DNA of 64,000 nt from Brevibacterium sp. CCUG 69071 (lineage in GTDB: Bacteria > Actinomycetota > Actinomycetes > Actinomycetales > Brevibacteriaceae): NCBI RefSeq assembly GCF_021023135.1, contig NZ_PGFV01000007.1, positions 1-64,000 of the forward strand, given 5' to 3'. This document shows positions 17,672 through 26,743 of this stretch, in pieces; positions within the stretch are counted from its first letter, which is position 1, and the number at the start of each line of letters is the position of its first letter. Both the position numbers and the translations under genes were made by a program. Under the pieces are notes generated by a model that worked only from the letters and a program-made list of their open reading frames with translations, ran no database searches and was not told the origin of the DNA.

Positions 17672-19453
17672 CTATCCGGCCGTTCGTCTCGAGGCGGCGA
17701 GCAGACGGTCGCGGGCGGAGGAGAACTTCTTCAGCTGGAAGCGCTCGAGCGCGCGTTCGGTCTCCCCGCCGAGGCCGGCCAGCAGCCGCATGCGGGTGGT
17801 CGAGAGCTCACCCGAGGTGCGGATCATCGTGCGCATCTCCTGCTTGCCACCGGGGAAGGAATCCGCCCATTGACGGCCGAACTTCCGGCCCTTCCAGGTG
17901 CCGAGCATGTCGACCTCGGCATGGGTGAGCCATCCGGTGTTCGCATAGTCGCCGAGCATGTTCAGAGTATGCAGCCGCTCGCTGCGGCGCAGAATCAGGC
18001 CGAGTGTGACCCAGCAGCCGGTGAGAATGAAGCTGAGTACGATGAGGCCCGCGATCTGGGCAAACGGATGGATCTGTCCGAGCCCGGTCATTGTGCCGTT
18101 CCAGACTCCGTGCAGAATCATGCCGACGATCAGTCCCGGGAACCACATGAGGACGACGGCCCACCACGGCCATTTGCGGGCGGCGAGACCGATCGTCACA
18201 CCGGCACAGGTGGAGAATGTGGTGTGCAGGAGAGGCGAACCGATGCAGCGCATTGCGAAGGTCAGGAACAGTCCTCCCAGCTGTCCGCTGTCCCAGGCCT
18301 GTGCGAGATAGAGGACGTTCTCTGTAAAGGCGAAGCCGGCACCGATGAGCGCCCCGTAGACGAGCCCGTCGAGGGGGCCTTCGAAGTGCCGTCTGGCGGC
18401 GAGGACGATGACGACGAGGAGGACGGTCTTCGTCGTCTCCTCGACGATCGGGGCTTGGATGACGGCGCCGACCGTACTGGGCATCCCGCCGACTCCGATC
18501 ATATAGAGCGCGACCTCACCGACCAATGAGACGAACAGGGTGAGGATGACCGCGGCGACGGCGCCCCAGAGCAGACAGATGCCGAGCAGGAGCTTCGGCT
18601 GGGGTTTCCACCGGTCGAGCCAGAGGACGTAGGCGATGATTCCGATCAGTGGGATCGCGGAGAGTCCGATCAGGGCGAAGAGTCGCACGCCGAAGGCGAT
18701 CCCGCCGATCAGGGCGAGGAGCAGAAGCCCGCCGACCAGGGCGACGAGCACGACGATGGCAAGGACGAGGCGGATGATATTGCCGGTCGAATCCGGAGCT
18801 TCCTCGACCGGCTGGGACTGGCGCACGGCCCCGGTCCACGGCGTCTCGGTGACCATCTGCTGGGGAGCCTGGACGCCGGCCCGGGTCCGCATCTCCTGGG
18901 TGACCGTGGGAGCGAAGCGCGGCTGAGCGTACACGCGCGGCTGCATCGGCGGGGCGTACAACTGCGGCTGGGCGGGCACCTGCGGTTGACCATACATCTG
19001 TGGTCCGCCGGGCATCGGCTGGCCCTGCATCGGTTGGCCCTGCAACGGAGGTTGTCCGGGGCCGTTCCCCATTCCCCCGCCGAGGTGGTTCTGCGCAGCC
19101 GTCCCCGGCTGAGGGATCGGGCGCTGGGGCTGCTGGGTTCCCGGACCGGGCCCCTGTTGCGGCCGCGGACGGAACCGATCGTTGCTCGGCTGCTGCGGCG
19201 GAATCGGCTGTTGATGCGGGGGCATTCCCTGTTGGGGCGGGCGTTGCATCGGCGGCTGCTGGGACGGCATTCCCGACTGCTGCGGTGGTCCCTGCGGCCG
19301 GACCTGCTGAGGTGGTCCCTGCTGCGGTCCGGGCTGCGGTACTCCCGACTGCTGGCCGTTGGGCTGCCTCGTGTCCGCGACTTTCGGAGGCTGCGCGCGG
19401 TGGGGTCCGGGGTTGTTCGGACCCTGCGAGCCAGGGCCGTTCTGTGCCGACAT
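17672..19453 (-). CDS. PrsW-family intramembrane metalloprotease with Pro/Gln-rich N terminus
   Basis: A 593-residue protein. The first 220 residues are proline-, glutamine- and glycine-rich with PQQ/QPP repeats and are probably disordered and cytoplasmic. Residues about 225-530 form the multi-helix PrsW core with the motifs EETTK, GFAFTENVLY and HTTFS that hold the glutamate and histidine metal ligands. In Bacillus, PrsW cleaves the anti-sigma factor RsiW; the target here is unknown. The start at 19453 is supported by AAGGA 10 bp upstream. It precedes marP by 8 bp, making a two-protease envelope-stress operon. Confidence 0.9.
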   Translation of the reverse strand: MSAQNGPGSQGPNNPGPHRAQPPKVADTRQPNGQQSGVPQPGPQQGPPQQVRPQGPPQQSGMPSQQPPMQRPPQQGMPPHQQPIPPQQPSNDRFRPRPQQGPGPGTQQPQRPIPQPGTAAQNHLGGGMGNGPGQPPLQGQPMQGQPMPGGPQMYGQPQVPAQPQLYAPPMQPRVYAQPRFAPTVTQEMRTRAGVQAPQQMVTETPWTGAVRQSQPVEEAPDSTGNIIRLVLAIVVLVALVGGLLLLALIGGIAFGVRLFALIGLSAIPLIGIIAYVLWLDRWKPQPKLLLGICLLWGAVAAVILTLFVSLVGEVALYMIGVGGMPSTVGAVIQAPIVEETTKTVLLVVIVLAARRHFEGPLDGLVYGALIGAGFAFTENVLYLAQAWDSGQLGGLFLTFAMRCIGSPLLHTTFSTCAGVTIGLAARKWPWWAVVLMWFPGLIVGMILHGVWNGTMTGLGQIHPFAQIAGLIVLSFILTGCWVTLGLILRRSERLHTLNMLGDYANTGWLTHAEVDMLGTWKGRKFGRQWADSFPGGKQEMRTMIRTSGELSTTRMRLLAGLGGETERALERFQLKKFSSARDRLLAASRRTAG

Positions 19454-19838
19454 AGAGCTATCGTCCTTCTTTGTGGGGAATGACCGCAGTGCCAAGTTTA
19501 CGGTCGAACGCTGACATCCCGCGCAGAATGATGTATCTGTCCAGCAACAGTTGAGTACTTCGAAAACTCACTCGCGCTCGATTCCCTGTGGACAACCCGC
19601 CGACTCAGCGGCCACCTCGGCGGGCAGATTTGGATCGTCGAAACCCGGGTCCAAAACGAACCGCGCTCGCACTGCTCTCACCTCGTCTTTCGTCAAGGAC
19701 CGTGCGCCGACTTCGCTCCACAGCTCCGACGCGCTGCATTTCGACTCGCGTGCGATTTCCTGTGGACGGCGACAGGTGAATTCACAGGCACATTTTCGAC
19801 CCTGGTCAGACTCACCCGGCCCAGCGTGAAATCGTGCC
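19454..19838. other. 385-bp intergenic region with a 23-bp imperfect direct repeat
   Basis: No gene is convincing here. Two 23-bp copies beginning CTCGCG and ending CCTGTGGAC are at 19571-19593 and 19745-19767 (20 of 23 identical). A 90-codon minus-strand frame covers most of the region but lacks a ribosome site and would begin inside the neighbouring surface-protein start. Promoters for PrsW and the surface protein must lie here. Confidence 0.5.
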
Positions 19839-21818
19839 ATGACTACTCACAGACGAATCGCGCTCCGCTCAGCCCTCCTCCTCATCGTCGTGGCTCTGGC
19901 CTCGCTCATCGGTCTCGGCCCGGCTATGGCCGCGGGACCGCCGGCGGCACTCGGCGAGGTCCCGATGCTCAAGTCCTCGGACACGTACGGTCCGGGAATC
20001 TGGCACCATGCCAAGGAAGGCAAGACCTGGTACGGCGCCTACCGGACGTTCAAGGACCGGCCCGCATACTGCATCGATGCGGGCAAGCAGTCGCCGCTGC
20101 CGAAGTACTTCACGAACGCGAAATCGACGGCGGTCACAAGTCCGGAGACCGCATGGGCGCTGCACACCCACTCCGGGTCGAAGTCCGATGACGTCCAAGC
20201 TGCGCTGAGCGCGCTGGCCAGGCTCGACAAGAAGGTCCCCCACGATCACACCGTTCCCGCGGAGAAGCCGAGCGATCTCGGCAAGAAGTTCGCCGGAGCG
20301 GCGAAGGAGTACTCTCGGATCTCAGCCGAGGCGAAGAAGTTCGCCGGGCCCTATTCTCTCGATGTCGCCCTCGAACCGGTGCTCGACCTGCCCGTGCTTG
20401 AACCCTATGACCAGGCGCAGAAGTCCGCCCCGGTGCCCGATCCTTCTCCTGGCCCCGGTGATGGTGACTTCGCGAAAGTCGAGGACCCCGGATCCGATGA
20501 CGATTCGACATTGCGCATTCCCCGCACCGGGGAAGTGACAATGACGGTGACTCTCACCAGCGCCTCCGGTGCCCGAGTCCCCGACGTCCCGATCGGTCTG
20601 AAGATCAGCGGGGTCGAGGATGCCCCGAAGTCCCTGACCACCGGAACGAAGGCCACGGTGAAGAGGCTCAAGCTCACGGAACCGGGAACGGTCAGTGTGA
20701 AGGCGTCCGCGCAGGTGGCACCGGAGTCGGTGCTCCTCTACAAGCCGAACACATCGAAGCGGGTCCAACGGGTGATCACTCCGGACAAGCCCGACGCTCT
20801 CGAGGCGAAGGCTTCGGTGGACATGACCTCACAGCCGCGGGTGACCACCGAGATCTCGAACCAGAAACCTCAGCCCGGGGAATCGGTGACCGATGAGTTC
20901 ACGGTCTCCGGTCTCATCGGCGACCACAAAGTCACCGTCGAACACGAGCTGTGGCAGACCGCGTCGAAACCCGAGCTGGGCAAGAAGAACGACGACGCCC
21001 GCGTCATCGGCTCGGTGACCTCGAAGAACATCGGCAACGGCACGCATACCTCCGAGGCGATCACTGTGCCCGATGACTTCCGCGGATGGATGTACTTCAC
21101 GGAGACCATCACCGGAGACAAGGCGACGAAGGAGTGGAAGGGCGTCCACGGCCAGCCCCGGGAGACCGGATTCACCCCGTGGACGCCGAGTGCCGACACC
21201 GAGGCGGTCTACGAAGGCAGCACCACCCACGACGAGGTGCGGGTGTCGGGCCTGCGACCCGGGGCCGAAGCCGTGATCACCGTGACCGCCTACCACGTCG
21301 AGGAGGAGCCGAAGCAGTCCGCGGAGCCCTCGGGTGAGGAACTGTCGAGCCAGGACGTCACCGTCGTCGCCGACCAGGAAGGCACCGCGGAGATCGCGAC
21401 CGAACCGGTGGAGATGCCGGTCGGCTGGGTCACCTACGTGACCTCGATCGCCGAAAGCGACGTGCACACGGCCTGGACGAGCGAGTGGGGCATCCCCGCC
21501 GAGACCGTGCATCGTCCGCCGGAGGAGAAGCCGAGCACGCCGCCGGCCCCGCCCGAAGAGCCGAGTGCACCGCCCGAGCAACCGAGCACACCGCCTGCCC
21601 CGCCGGAGCAGCCCAGCGCCCCACCGGCTCCTCCGGAACAGCCCGAGACCCCGCCGGTCGCACCCGTCGCCGAGGCGCCTGAGGCTCCCGCTCCCCCGGC
21701 CGAGCTGCCGCGGACCGGAGCCACCGGCAACGGGATGCTCATCGGAGCCGGCATCGTCCTCGTCGGTCTCGGCACCACGGTGCTGCTGATCACCGGTCGA
21801 CGCCGCGGCGAAGAGTGA
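19839..21818 (+). CDS. LPxTG cell-wall-anchored surface protein with possible thioester domain
   Basis: A 659-residue secreted protein. It has a signal peptide (1-32, ending AMA), an N-terminal domain with AYCIDAGKQSP (C78) and SDDVQAALSALARL (Q120), which resembles the Cys-Gln thioester domains of actinobacterial surface adhesins although the usual TQ is VQ. Beta-rich repeats follow (two modules with EVTMTVTLTSASG and ESVTDEFTVSGL/DEVRVSGLRPG), then a proline-rich wall-spanning region (about 555-620) of PPAPPEQPS units and a sorting signal LPRTG at 623-627, membrane helix and RRR tail. It should be attached to peptidoglycan by a class E/F-like housekeeping sortase encoded elsewhere. An adhesin role is inferred. 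Confidence 0.87.
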   Translation: MTTHRRIALRSALLLIVVALASLIGLGPAMAAGPPAALGEVPMLKSSDTYGPGIWHHAKEGKTWYGAYRTFKDRPAYCIDAGKQSPLPKYFTNAKSTAVTSPETAWALHTHSGSKSDDVQAALSALARLDKKVPHDHTVPAEKPSDLGKKFAGAAKEYSRISAEAKKFAGPYSLDVALEPVLDLPVLEPYDQAQKSAPVPDPSPGPGDGDFAKVEDPGSDDDSTLRIPRTGEVTMTVTLTSASGARVPDVPIGLKISGVEDAPKSLTTGTKATVKRLKLTEPGTVSVKASAQVAPESVLLYKPNTSKRVQRVITPDKPDALEAKASVDMTSQPRVTTEISNQKPQPGESVTDEFTVSGLIGDHKVTVEHELWQTASKPELGKKNDDARVIGSVTSKNIGNGTHTSEAITVPDDFRGWMYFTETITGDKATKEWKGVHGQPRETGFTPWTPSADTEAVYEGSTTHDEVRVSGLRPGAEAVITVTAYHVEEEPKQSAEPSGEELSSQDVTVVADQEGTAEIATEPVEMPVGWVTYVTSIAESDVHTAWTSEWGIPAETVHRPPEEKPSTPPAPPEEPSAPPEQPSTPPAPPEQPSAPPAPPEQPETPPVAPVAEAPEAPAPPAELPRTGATGNGMLIGAGIVLVGLGTTVLLITGRRRGEE

Positions 21819-21821
21819 TCC

Positions 21822-22610
21822 TCAGTCGTGCACCCAGGTCTGCGCCCACGCCCGGGCCCCGTTCATCATCAGTCCGACATCGGCGCCGACGAGGACGAAC
21901 GAGGCTCCAGCATCGAGGTACTTCCGTGCCTGTTCAGGGTCGAAGGCGTTGACACCGACAGGCTTGCCGGCGGCCCTGACCGCCTCGAAGGTGGCCAGCA
22001 CCGCCTCGGTGACCTCAGGATGGGTCTGCTGACCGAGCAGACCCATCGAGGCGGCCAGGTCCGAGGGACCGACGAACACGGCATCGATCCCGTCGACCGC
22101 AGCGATCTCAGCGGCATTCTCGACGGCGGTAGCCGACTCGATCTGCACTGTCAGGGACACGAGTTCCTCGGCCCGACCGAGATAGTTCTCCACGGCGTTC
22201 CACCGCGAAGCCCTGGACAGAGCCGATCCGACCCCGCGCACACCCCGCGGTGGGTAGCGCACGGCACGCACGGCCGCCTCGGCGTCGGCTTTCGTGTCGA
22301 CCATCGGCACGAGCAGATTCTGTGCGCCGAGGTCGAGGTGCTGTTTGATGAGCACCTGGTCGTTGACGGGCACCCGGACCACAGGAGTCGCCGGGTAGCC
22401 ATTCATCGCCCGGAGCAGGCTCGTCGTGGTCTCGAGACCGATCGGCGAGTGCTCGGCGTCGATGAGGACCCATTGCATCCCCGAGGATGCGGCGATCTCC
22501 GCGGCCACGGGCGATCCGGAACACACCCACATTCCGGTCAGGTACTCCTCCGCGCCCAACTCAGCCACCCGGTCGGTGAAGGTCTGCGGCAGGTCTACTC
22601 GAAACGGCAT
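21822..22610 (-). CDS. hpaI: HpcH/HpaI aldolase (4-hydroxy-2-oxoheptanedioate aldolase)
   Basis: A 262-residue class II aldolase that cleaves 4-hydroxy-2-oxoheptane-1,7-dioate to pyruvate and succinate semialdehyde, the last step of homoprotocatechuate degradation. Family motifs include WVLIDAEHSP, PVVRVPVND, LVPMVDTKADAE, the metal-binding glutamate in QIESATAVENA and the aspartate in FVGPSDLAAS. ATG at 22610 has GGGAG 7 bp upstream and overlaps the hpaH stop by 16 bp. It is the last gene of the hpa operon; the stop lies 3 bp from the convergent surface-protein stop. Confidence 0.94.
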   Translation of the reverse strand: MPFRVDLPQTFTDRVAELGAEEYLTGMWVCSGSPVAAEIAASSGMQWVLIDAEHSPIGLETTTSLLRAMNGYPATPVVRVPVNDQVLIKQHLDLGAQNLLVPMVDTKADAEAAVRAVRYPPRGVRGVGSALSRASRWNAVENYLGRAEELVSLTVQIESATAVENAAEIAAVDGIDAVFVGPSDLAASMGLLGQQTHPEVTEAVLATFEAVRAAGKPVGVNAFDPEQARKYLDAGASFVLVGADVGLMMNGARAWAQTWVHD

Positions 22611-23380
22611 GTGATGACTCCCAACTCTCCGTAGTCGGCGTGGACGGTGTCTCCCGGGCTCACCCACATGGGTCGGGTGAACGATCCGGCCAGGACGGTC
22701 TCCCCTGCCTGCAGCACGTCGCCGTGTTCGGCGAGTTTGTTCGCCAGCCAGACGATGCCGCGGGCCGGATGGTCGAGCACGGCGGCGGCCAGCCCCGAGT
22801 CCTCGACGGACTCATTGCGGTAGAGCAGCGCCCCGACCCGGCGCAGGTCGAGAGCATCCACGGCCACGGGACGACCGCCGAGGACCATCGCCCCCAGGGC
22901 CGCATTGTCCGAGATCGTATCGACGATGGTCCGACCCTCCATTTCGATCCGCGAGGACAGCACCTCGAGCGCGGGCACCACGTATTCGGTGGCCCGCAGA
23001 ACGTCGAAGAGGCTGACGTCGGGCCCGCGCAGCTCGTCCTTGAGCACAAAGGCGAGCTCGACCTCGACCCGAACACCCGAATACCGGGAGTGGTCGATGA
23101 CCGAACCGGTGTCATAGACCTGGTCGGCGAAGATCGTCCCGTAGTCGGGTTCGGTGATGCCGGTGGCCTGCTGCATCGGCTTCGAGGTCAGGCCGATCTT
23201 GTGTCCGAAGAGTCGGCGGCCGGCCGCCTCACCTCGCCGGCGCCATTCGTTCTGCACGGCGTAGGAGTCCTCGACGGTCATCTCGGGGTACTTCGCGGTG
23301 AGCAGGCCGATCTTCGACCGGTTCTTCTCCGCGGTCGCCAGATCGTCGGCGATCGCTGCGATCGTTGTCTCATCGAGCAT
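22595..23380 (-). CDS. hpaH: 2-oxo-hept-4-ene-1,7-dioate hydratase
   Basis: A 261-residue member of the fumarylacetoacetate-hydrolase fold group that hydrates 2-oxohept-4-ene-1,7-dioate before the aldolase step. The segment RRLFGHKIGLTSKPMQQATGI and the metal ligands in RVEVELAFVLKDEL match HpaH/HpcG. Length is that of the E. coli enzyme (267). A strong AGGAG is 5 bp before the ATG. It lies 12 bp after hpaD and overlaps hpaI, so all are co-translated from the hpaG promoter. Confidence 0.93.
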   Translation of the reverse strand: MLDETTIAAIADDLATAEKNRSKIGLLTAKYPEMTVEDSYAVQNEWRRRGEAAGRRLFGHKIGLTSKPMQQATGITEPDYGTIFADQVYDTGSVIDHSRYSGVRVEVELAFVLKDELRGPDVSLFDVLRATEYVVPALEVLSSRIEMEGRTIVDTISDNAALGAMVLGGRPVAVDALDLRRVGALLYRNESVEDSGLAAAVLDHPARGIVWLANKLAEHGDVLQAGETVLAGSFTRPMWVSPGDTVHADYGELGVITCRFE

Positions 23381-23392
23381 GTCTGCTCCTCC

Positions 23393-24505
23393 TCAGAGCT
23401 GGTGACCCAGCTTGAACTCGTCTTCGCCGTCGTCGGCACCCGAGTGCTCGCCGAACCGGCTGGAGGCATCCTCGCGCCGGGTGTAGGAGAACCCGTCGGC
23501 GCCGATCGTGACATCCATTTCGGAGGTGTCGGTGCGGGTGACGATCGGCACCGGGTTGCCGTCGAGGTCGAGGACGGTGGAGGCGTCGGTGTACCAGGAG
23601 GGCACGACCGGGTTGCCCCACCAGTCGCGGCGCTGATTGTCGTGGACGTCCCAGGTTACGCGCGGGTTGTCCGGGTCGCCGGTGTAGTAGTCCTGGGTGT
23701 AGACCTCGATCCGGTGGCCGTCGGGGTCGCGCAGGTAGAGGTAGAAGGCGTTCGAGACGCCGTGCCGTCCGGGCCCGCGTTCGATCGTGTCGGAGAGGCG
23801 CAGTGCGCCGAGCTTGTCGCAGATGGCGAGGATGTTGTGCTTCTCGTGCGTGGCGAAGGCGACATGGTGCATGCGCGGTCCGTCCCCGCCGGTCATCGCC
23901 GTATCGTGGACGGTCGGTTTGCGGCGCATCCAGGCGGCGTAGACGGTGCCTTCGGCATCTTGGATGTCCTCGGTGACGCGGAAGCCGAGGTTCTCCATGT
24001 AGTCCACGGCCTTCGGCACGTCAGGGGTGACCTGGTTGAAGTGATCGAGACGCACAAGTGCGCCCGGCGAGTAGAGGTCGTAGCGCCAGGCGAGACGTTC
24101 GACGTGCTCGACCTCGTAGAAGAACTCGTAGGGGAAGCCGAGCGGATCCTGGACGCGCACCGAGTCGCCGATGCCGCGCACGAACCCGTCCTTCTTCCGC
24201 ACGACCGGGCAGCCGAGCTCGCGGTAGTAGGCTTCCGCACGGTCGACGTCCTCGGGAGTGCGCACCCGGTAGGCGAATGTGGCCGCCGCGGCCACGGGCC
24301 CCTGCCGCAGCACGAGGTTGTGGTGGATGAACTCCTCCATCGACCGCAGGTAGACGGTGGACTCGTCCTCCTCGGTGACCTGCAGGTCGAGCACATCGAC
24401 GTAGAAGTCACGCGACTTCTTCAGGTCCGTGACGACGAGTTCCATATAGGCGCAGCGCAGAACGTCCGGAGCCGGGACGGAGGGAGTTGGGATTGTCTGA
24501 GTCAT
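23393..24505 (-). CDS. hpaD: homoprotocatechuate (3,4-dihydroxyphenylacetate) 2,3-dioxygenase
   Basis: A 370-residue extradiol ring-cleavage dioxygenase of the VOC superfamily. It opens homoprotocatechuate to 5-carboxymethyl-2-hydroxymuconate semialdehyde. The metal ligands H155 (RLDHFNQ), H214 (RMHHVAF) and E267 (HRIEVYT) and the acid-base H200 (TVHDTA) fall at exactly the numbers known for the Brevibacterium fuscum and Arthrobacter globiformis enzymes, and long stretches (PGRHGVSNAFYLY, NQRRDWWGNPVVPSWY) are those of that clade. The metal (Fe or Mn) cannot be told from sequence. It is followed 12 bp later by hpaH. This is the best taxonomic marker in the window. Confidence 0.97.
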   Translation of the reverse strand: MTQTIPTPSVPAPDVLRCAYMELVVTDLKKSRDFYVDVLDLQVTEEDESTVYLRSMEEFIHHNLVLRQGPVAAAATFAYRVRTPEDVDRAEAYYRELGCPVVRKKDGFVRGIGDSVRVQDPLGFPYEFFYEVEHVERLAWRYDLYSPGALVRLDHFNQVTPDVPKAVDYMENLGFRVTEDIQDAEGTVYAAWMRRKPTVHDTAMTGGDGPRMHHVAFATHEKHNILAICDKLGALRLSDTIERGPGRHGVSNAFYLYLRDPDGHRIEVYTQDYYTGDPDNPRVTWDVHDNQRRDWWGNPVVPSWYTDASTVLDLDGNPVPIVTRTDTSEMDVTIGADGFSYTRREDASSRFGEHSGADDGEDEFKLGHQL

Positions 24506-24518
24506 GGGTGAAGACCTT

Positions 24519-26024
24519 TCACTGCTTCCCGAAGACGGGATTGTGGACCTCGCCGAGGTTGATGTGCACGGACTGCTGTTCCGTGTAGAAGTCGATCGAC
24601 CGGTAGCCGCCCTCGTGGCCGAGGCCCGAGGCCTTGACGCCGCCGAAGGGGGTCCGCAGATCGCGGACGTTGTTCGAGTTCAGCCACACCATTCCGGATT
24701 CCACGGCCTGCGAGAAGTTGTGTGCGCGTTTGAGGTCGGAGGTCCAGATGTAGGCGGCGAGACCGTACTTGGTGTCATTCGCGAGCTGCAGCGCTTCCGC
24801 ATCGGACTTGAACGGGGTGATCGCGACGACGGGACCGAAGATCTCCTCCTGGAAGATCCGGGCGTCGGGGGCGACATCGGCGAAGACGGTCGGAGCGACG
24901 AAGTTGCCGGTCTCGAATCCCTCGGGACGTCCGCCTCCGGCGACGAGGCGAGCCTCCTCCTTGCCGATCTCGACGTAGGACATGACCTTCTCGAAGTGCT
25001 CGGGGTGGACCAGCGCGGCCACCTCGGTGTCGGGATCCGAAGGCAGACCGACCTTCACGCGCTTGGCCTGGGCGGCGTAGCGTTCGACGAATTCGTCATA
25101 GACGGATTCCTCGACGAGGATGCGCGAACCCGCGGTGCAGCGTTCCCCGTTGAGGGAGAAGACGCCGAAGATCGTGGCGTTGATCGCCGCGTCGAGATCG
25201 GCATCGGCGAAGACGACGGCCGGGGATTTGCCGCCGAGCTCCATCGACAGGCCTTTGAGCCAGGGAGCGGCGTTCGCGAAGATCGTCTGACCGGTGCTCG
25301 ATTCGCCGGTGAAGGAGATGAGCGGAACGTCGGGATGTTTGACCAGCGAATCCCCGGCGAAGCCCTCCTCGCCGAAGCCGTTGACCATGTTGAACACGCC
25401 CGTGGGCAGTCCGGCCTCCTCGAAGATTCCCGGCCACAGGGAGGCCGAGAGCGGGGTGAACTCGGCGGGTTTGAGGACCACGGTGTTGCCGGTCGCGATC
25501 GCCGGGGCGAGCTTCCAGGACTCGAGCATGAACGGGGTGTTCCAGGGGGTGATGAGTCCGGCCACGCCGATCGGCTTGCGGTTGACGTAGTTGGCCTGGC
25601 GGCCGGGAACTTTGAACGCATCGTCGACCTGGGCGACGATGAGGTCGGCGAAGAACCGGAAGTTCTCCGCGGCGCGGGCGGCCTGCCCCCGGGCCTGGGT
25701 GATCGGCAGACCGGAATCGAAGGACTCCATCTCCGCGAGCTCCTGATTCCGGGATTCGGCGATATCGGCGATCTTATTCAGCACGCGTGCCCGCTCACGT
25801 GGCAGCATCCTCGGCCAGGGGCCTTCGTCGAAGGCCTGCTTCGCCGAGGCGACTGCCGAGTCGATGTCGGCCTTCTTTCCCGAGGCGGCCTTGATATAGG
25901 GCCGGTTGTCCACGGGGTTGATGACGTCGAATTCATCGCCGTCGATGGAGTCGACGAATTCGCCGCCTATGTAGTGGCGGATCTTCTCCGGAATTCCGGT
26001 GGGAGCAGCGGTGGTGTCAGTCAT
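24519..26024 (-). CDS. hpaE: 5-carboxymethyl-2-hydroxymuconate semialdehyde dehydrogenase
   Basis: A 501-residue NAD-dependent aldehyde dehydrogenase oxidising the ring-cleavage product to the tricarboxylic muconate. The active site is complete: asparagine in TPWNTPFMLE, glutamate in MELGGKSP and cysteine in NGERCTAGSR, with the GESSTGQ coenzyme loop. The segment RQANYVNRKPIGVAGL and the C-terminal tail SVHINLG are typical of HpaE. The start at 26024 overlaps the gntR stop by 4 bp; the frame upstream of it is a shadow of gntR. Located between the regulator and hpaD. Confidence 0.95.
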   Translation of the reverse strand: MTDTTAAPTGIPEKIRHYIGGEFVDSIDGDEFDVINPVDNRPYIKAASGKKADIDSAVASAKQAFDEGPWPRMLPRERARVLNKIADIAESRNQELAEMESFDSGLPITQARGQAARAAENFRFFADLIVAQVDDAFKVPGRQANYVNRKPIGVAGLITPWNTPFMLESWKLAPAIATGNTVVLKPAEFTPLSASLWPGIFEEAGLPTGVFNMVNGFGEEGFAGDSLVKHPDVPLISFTGESSTGQTIFANAAPWLKGLSMELGGKSPAVVFADADLDAAINATIFGVFSLNGERCTAGSRILVEESVYDEFVERYAAQAKRVKVGLPSDPDTEVAALVHPEHFEKVMSYVEIGKEEARLVAGGGRPEGFETGNFVAPTVFADVAPDARIFQEEIFGPVVAITPFKSDAEALQLANDTKYGLAAYIWTSDLKRAHNFSQAVESGMVWLNSNNVRDLRTPFGGVKASGLGHEGGYRSIDFYTEQQSVHINLGEVHNPVFGKQ

Positions 26025-26743
26025 GACTTGTCCTCTTCTCTCTCTGTGGTCTTGGCTTGGGCTTCTTGATAGCTGTGCAGGGTCGCGGACCGATGGCCGC
26101 GCACCACCCGTTCGATCTCGTCCGCCGAGGCGCGGGCCCGGATCAGGGCGACGATGCGGGCGTGCTCGTCGACCGAGCCCAGTGCCCTTTCGGGCACGAA
26201 GGAGAAGGTCGAGTTCCGCAGATGGGCCAGCCGGTCCCATTCCACGGCGACCAGCGAGTGGAGCCGCTCGTTGGGGCAACGCCGGAAGAGCGCTGCGTGG
26301 AACTCGTGGTTGAGGCGGGTGAACTCCGTGGCGTCGAAGTCGTCCAGGAGCGCGCGCATGCGTTCGTTGATCGCTTCGGCCTCGGCGAGGTCGTCCTCGG
26401 TGAGGAACTCCAGCGCCTGGGCGGTTGCGGCTCCTTCGAGAATGGCCACGGCCTCCATGGACTGGGCGTAGGAGCTCTGATCGACCATGGCCACCCGGGC
26501 TCCGACATTGCGTTCGAAGGTGACGAGCCCGTCGGCCTCGAGACGCCGGATCGCCTCGCGGACCGGGACGACGGAGGTGTCGAGCTCGAGCGCGATCTGG
26601 GCGAGGACCAGCTTGTGGCCGGGGTCGAAGGTCTGGTCGGCGATGCGTCGGCGAAGCCAGCGGTAGGCCGTCTCCGCTTTGCTCAGCGAACCGGATTCTG
26701 CCGAGAGCTCGGCCTCGGAGGTCTCCCCGTCTGCGGTCTTCAC
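26021..26743 (-). CDS. GntR family (FadR subgroup, FCD domain) regulator of the hpa genes
   Basis: A 240-residue regulator encoded inside the operon. Residues about 14-75 form the GntR winged helix (AYRWLRRRIADQTFDPGHKL, VPVREAIRRLEADGLV), followed by a helical FCD ligand domain with the metal-binding-type residues in NHEFHAALF and the terminal RGHR segment. I favour the GTG at 26743: AAGGA is 6 bp upstream and it makes a GTGA overlap with the hpaG stop, matching the ATGA overlap with hpaE downstream. ATGs at 26758 and 26779 are alternatives. Likely operators are the CAGATCGTATATGA sites at 28258 and 29726; an aromatic acid or ring-cleavage intermediate is the expected ligand. Confidence 0.88.
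   Translation of the reverse strand: MKTADGETSEAELSAESGSLSKAETAYRWLRRRIADQTFDPGHKLVLAQIALELDTSVVPVREAIRRLEADGLVTFERNVGARVAMVDQSSYAQSMEAVAILEGAATAQALEFLTEDDLAEAEAINERMRALLDDFDATEFTRLNHEFHAALFRRCPNERLHSLVAVEWDRLAHLRNSTFSFVPERALGSVDEHARIVALIRARASADEIERVVRGHRSATLHSYQEAQAKTTEREEDKS

Noticed and set aside
19568..19840. Possible 90-residue minus-strand protein in the 385-bp gap
   Set aside because: Some segments look protein-like, but there is no ribosome site, its ATG overlaps the start of the surface protein, and no family is recognised.
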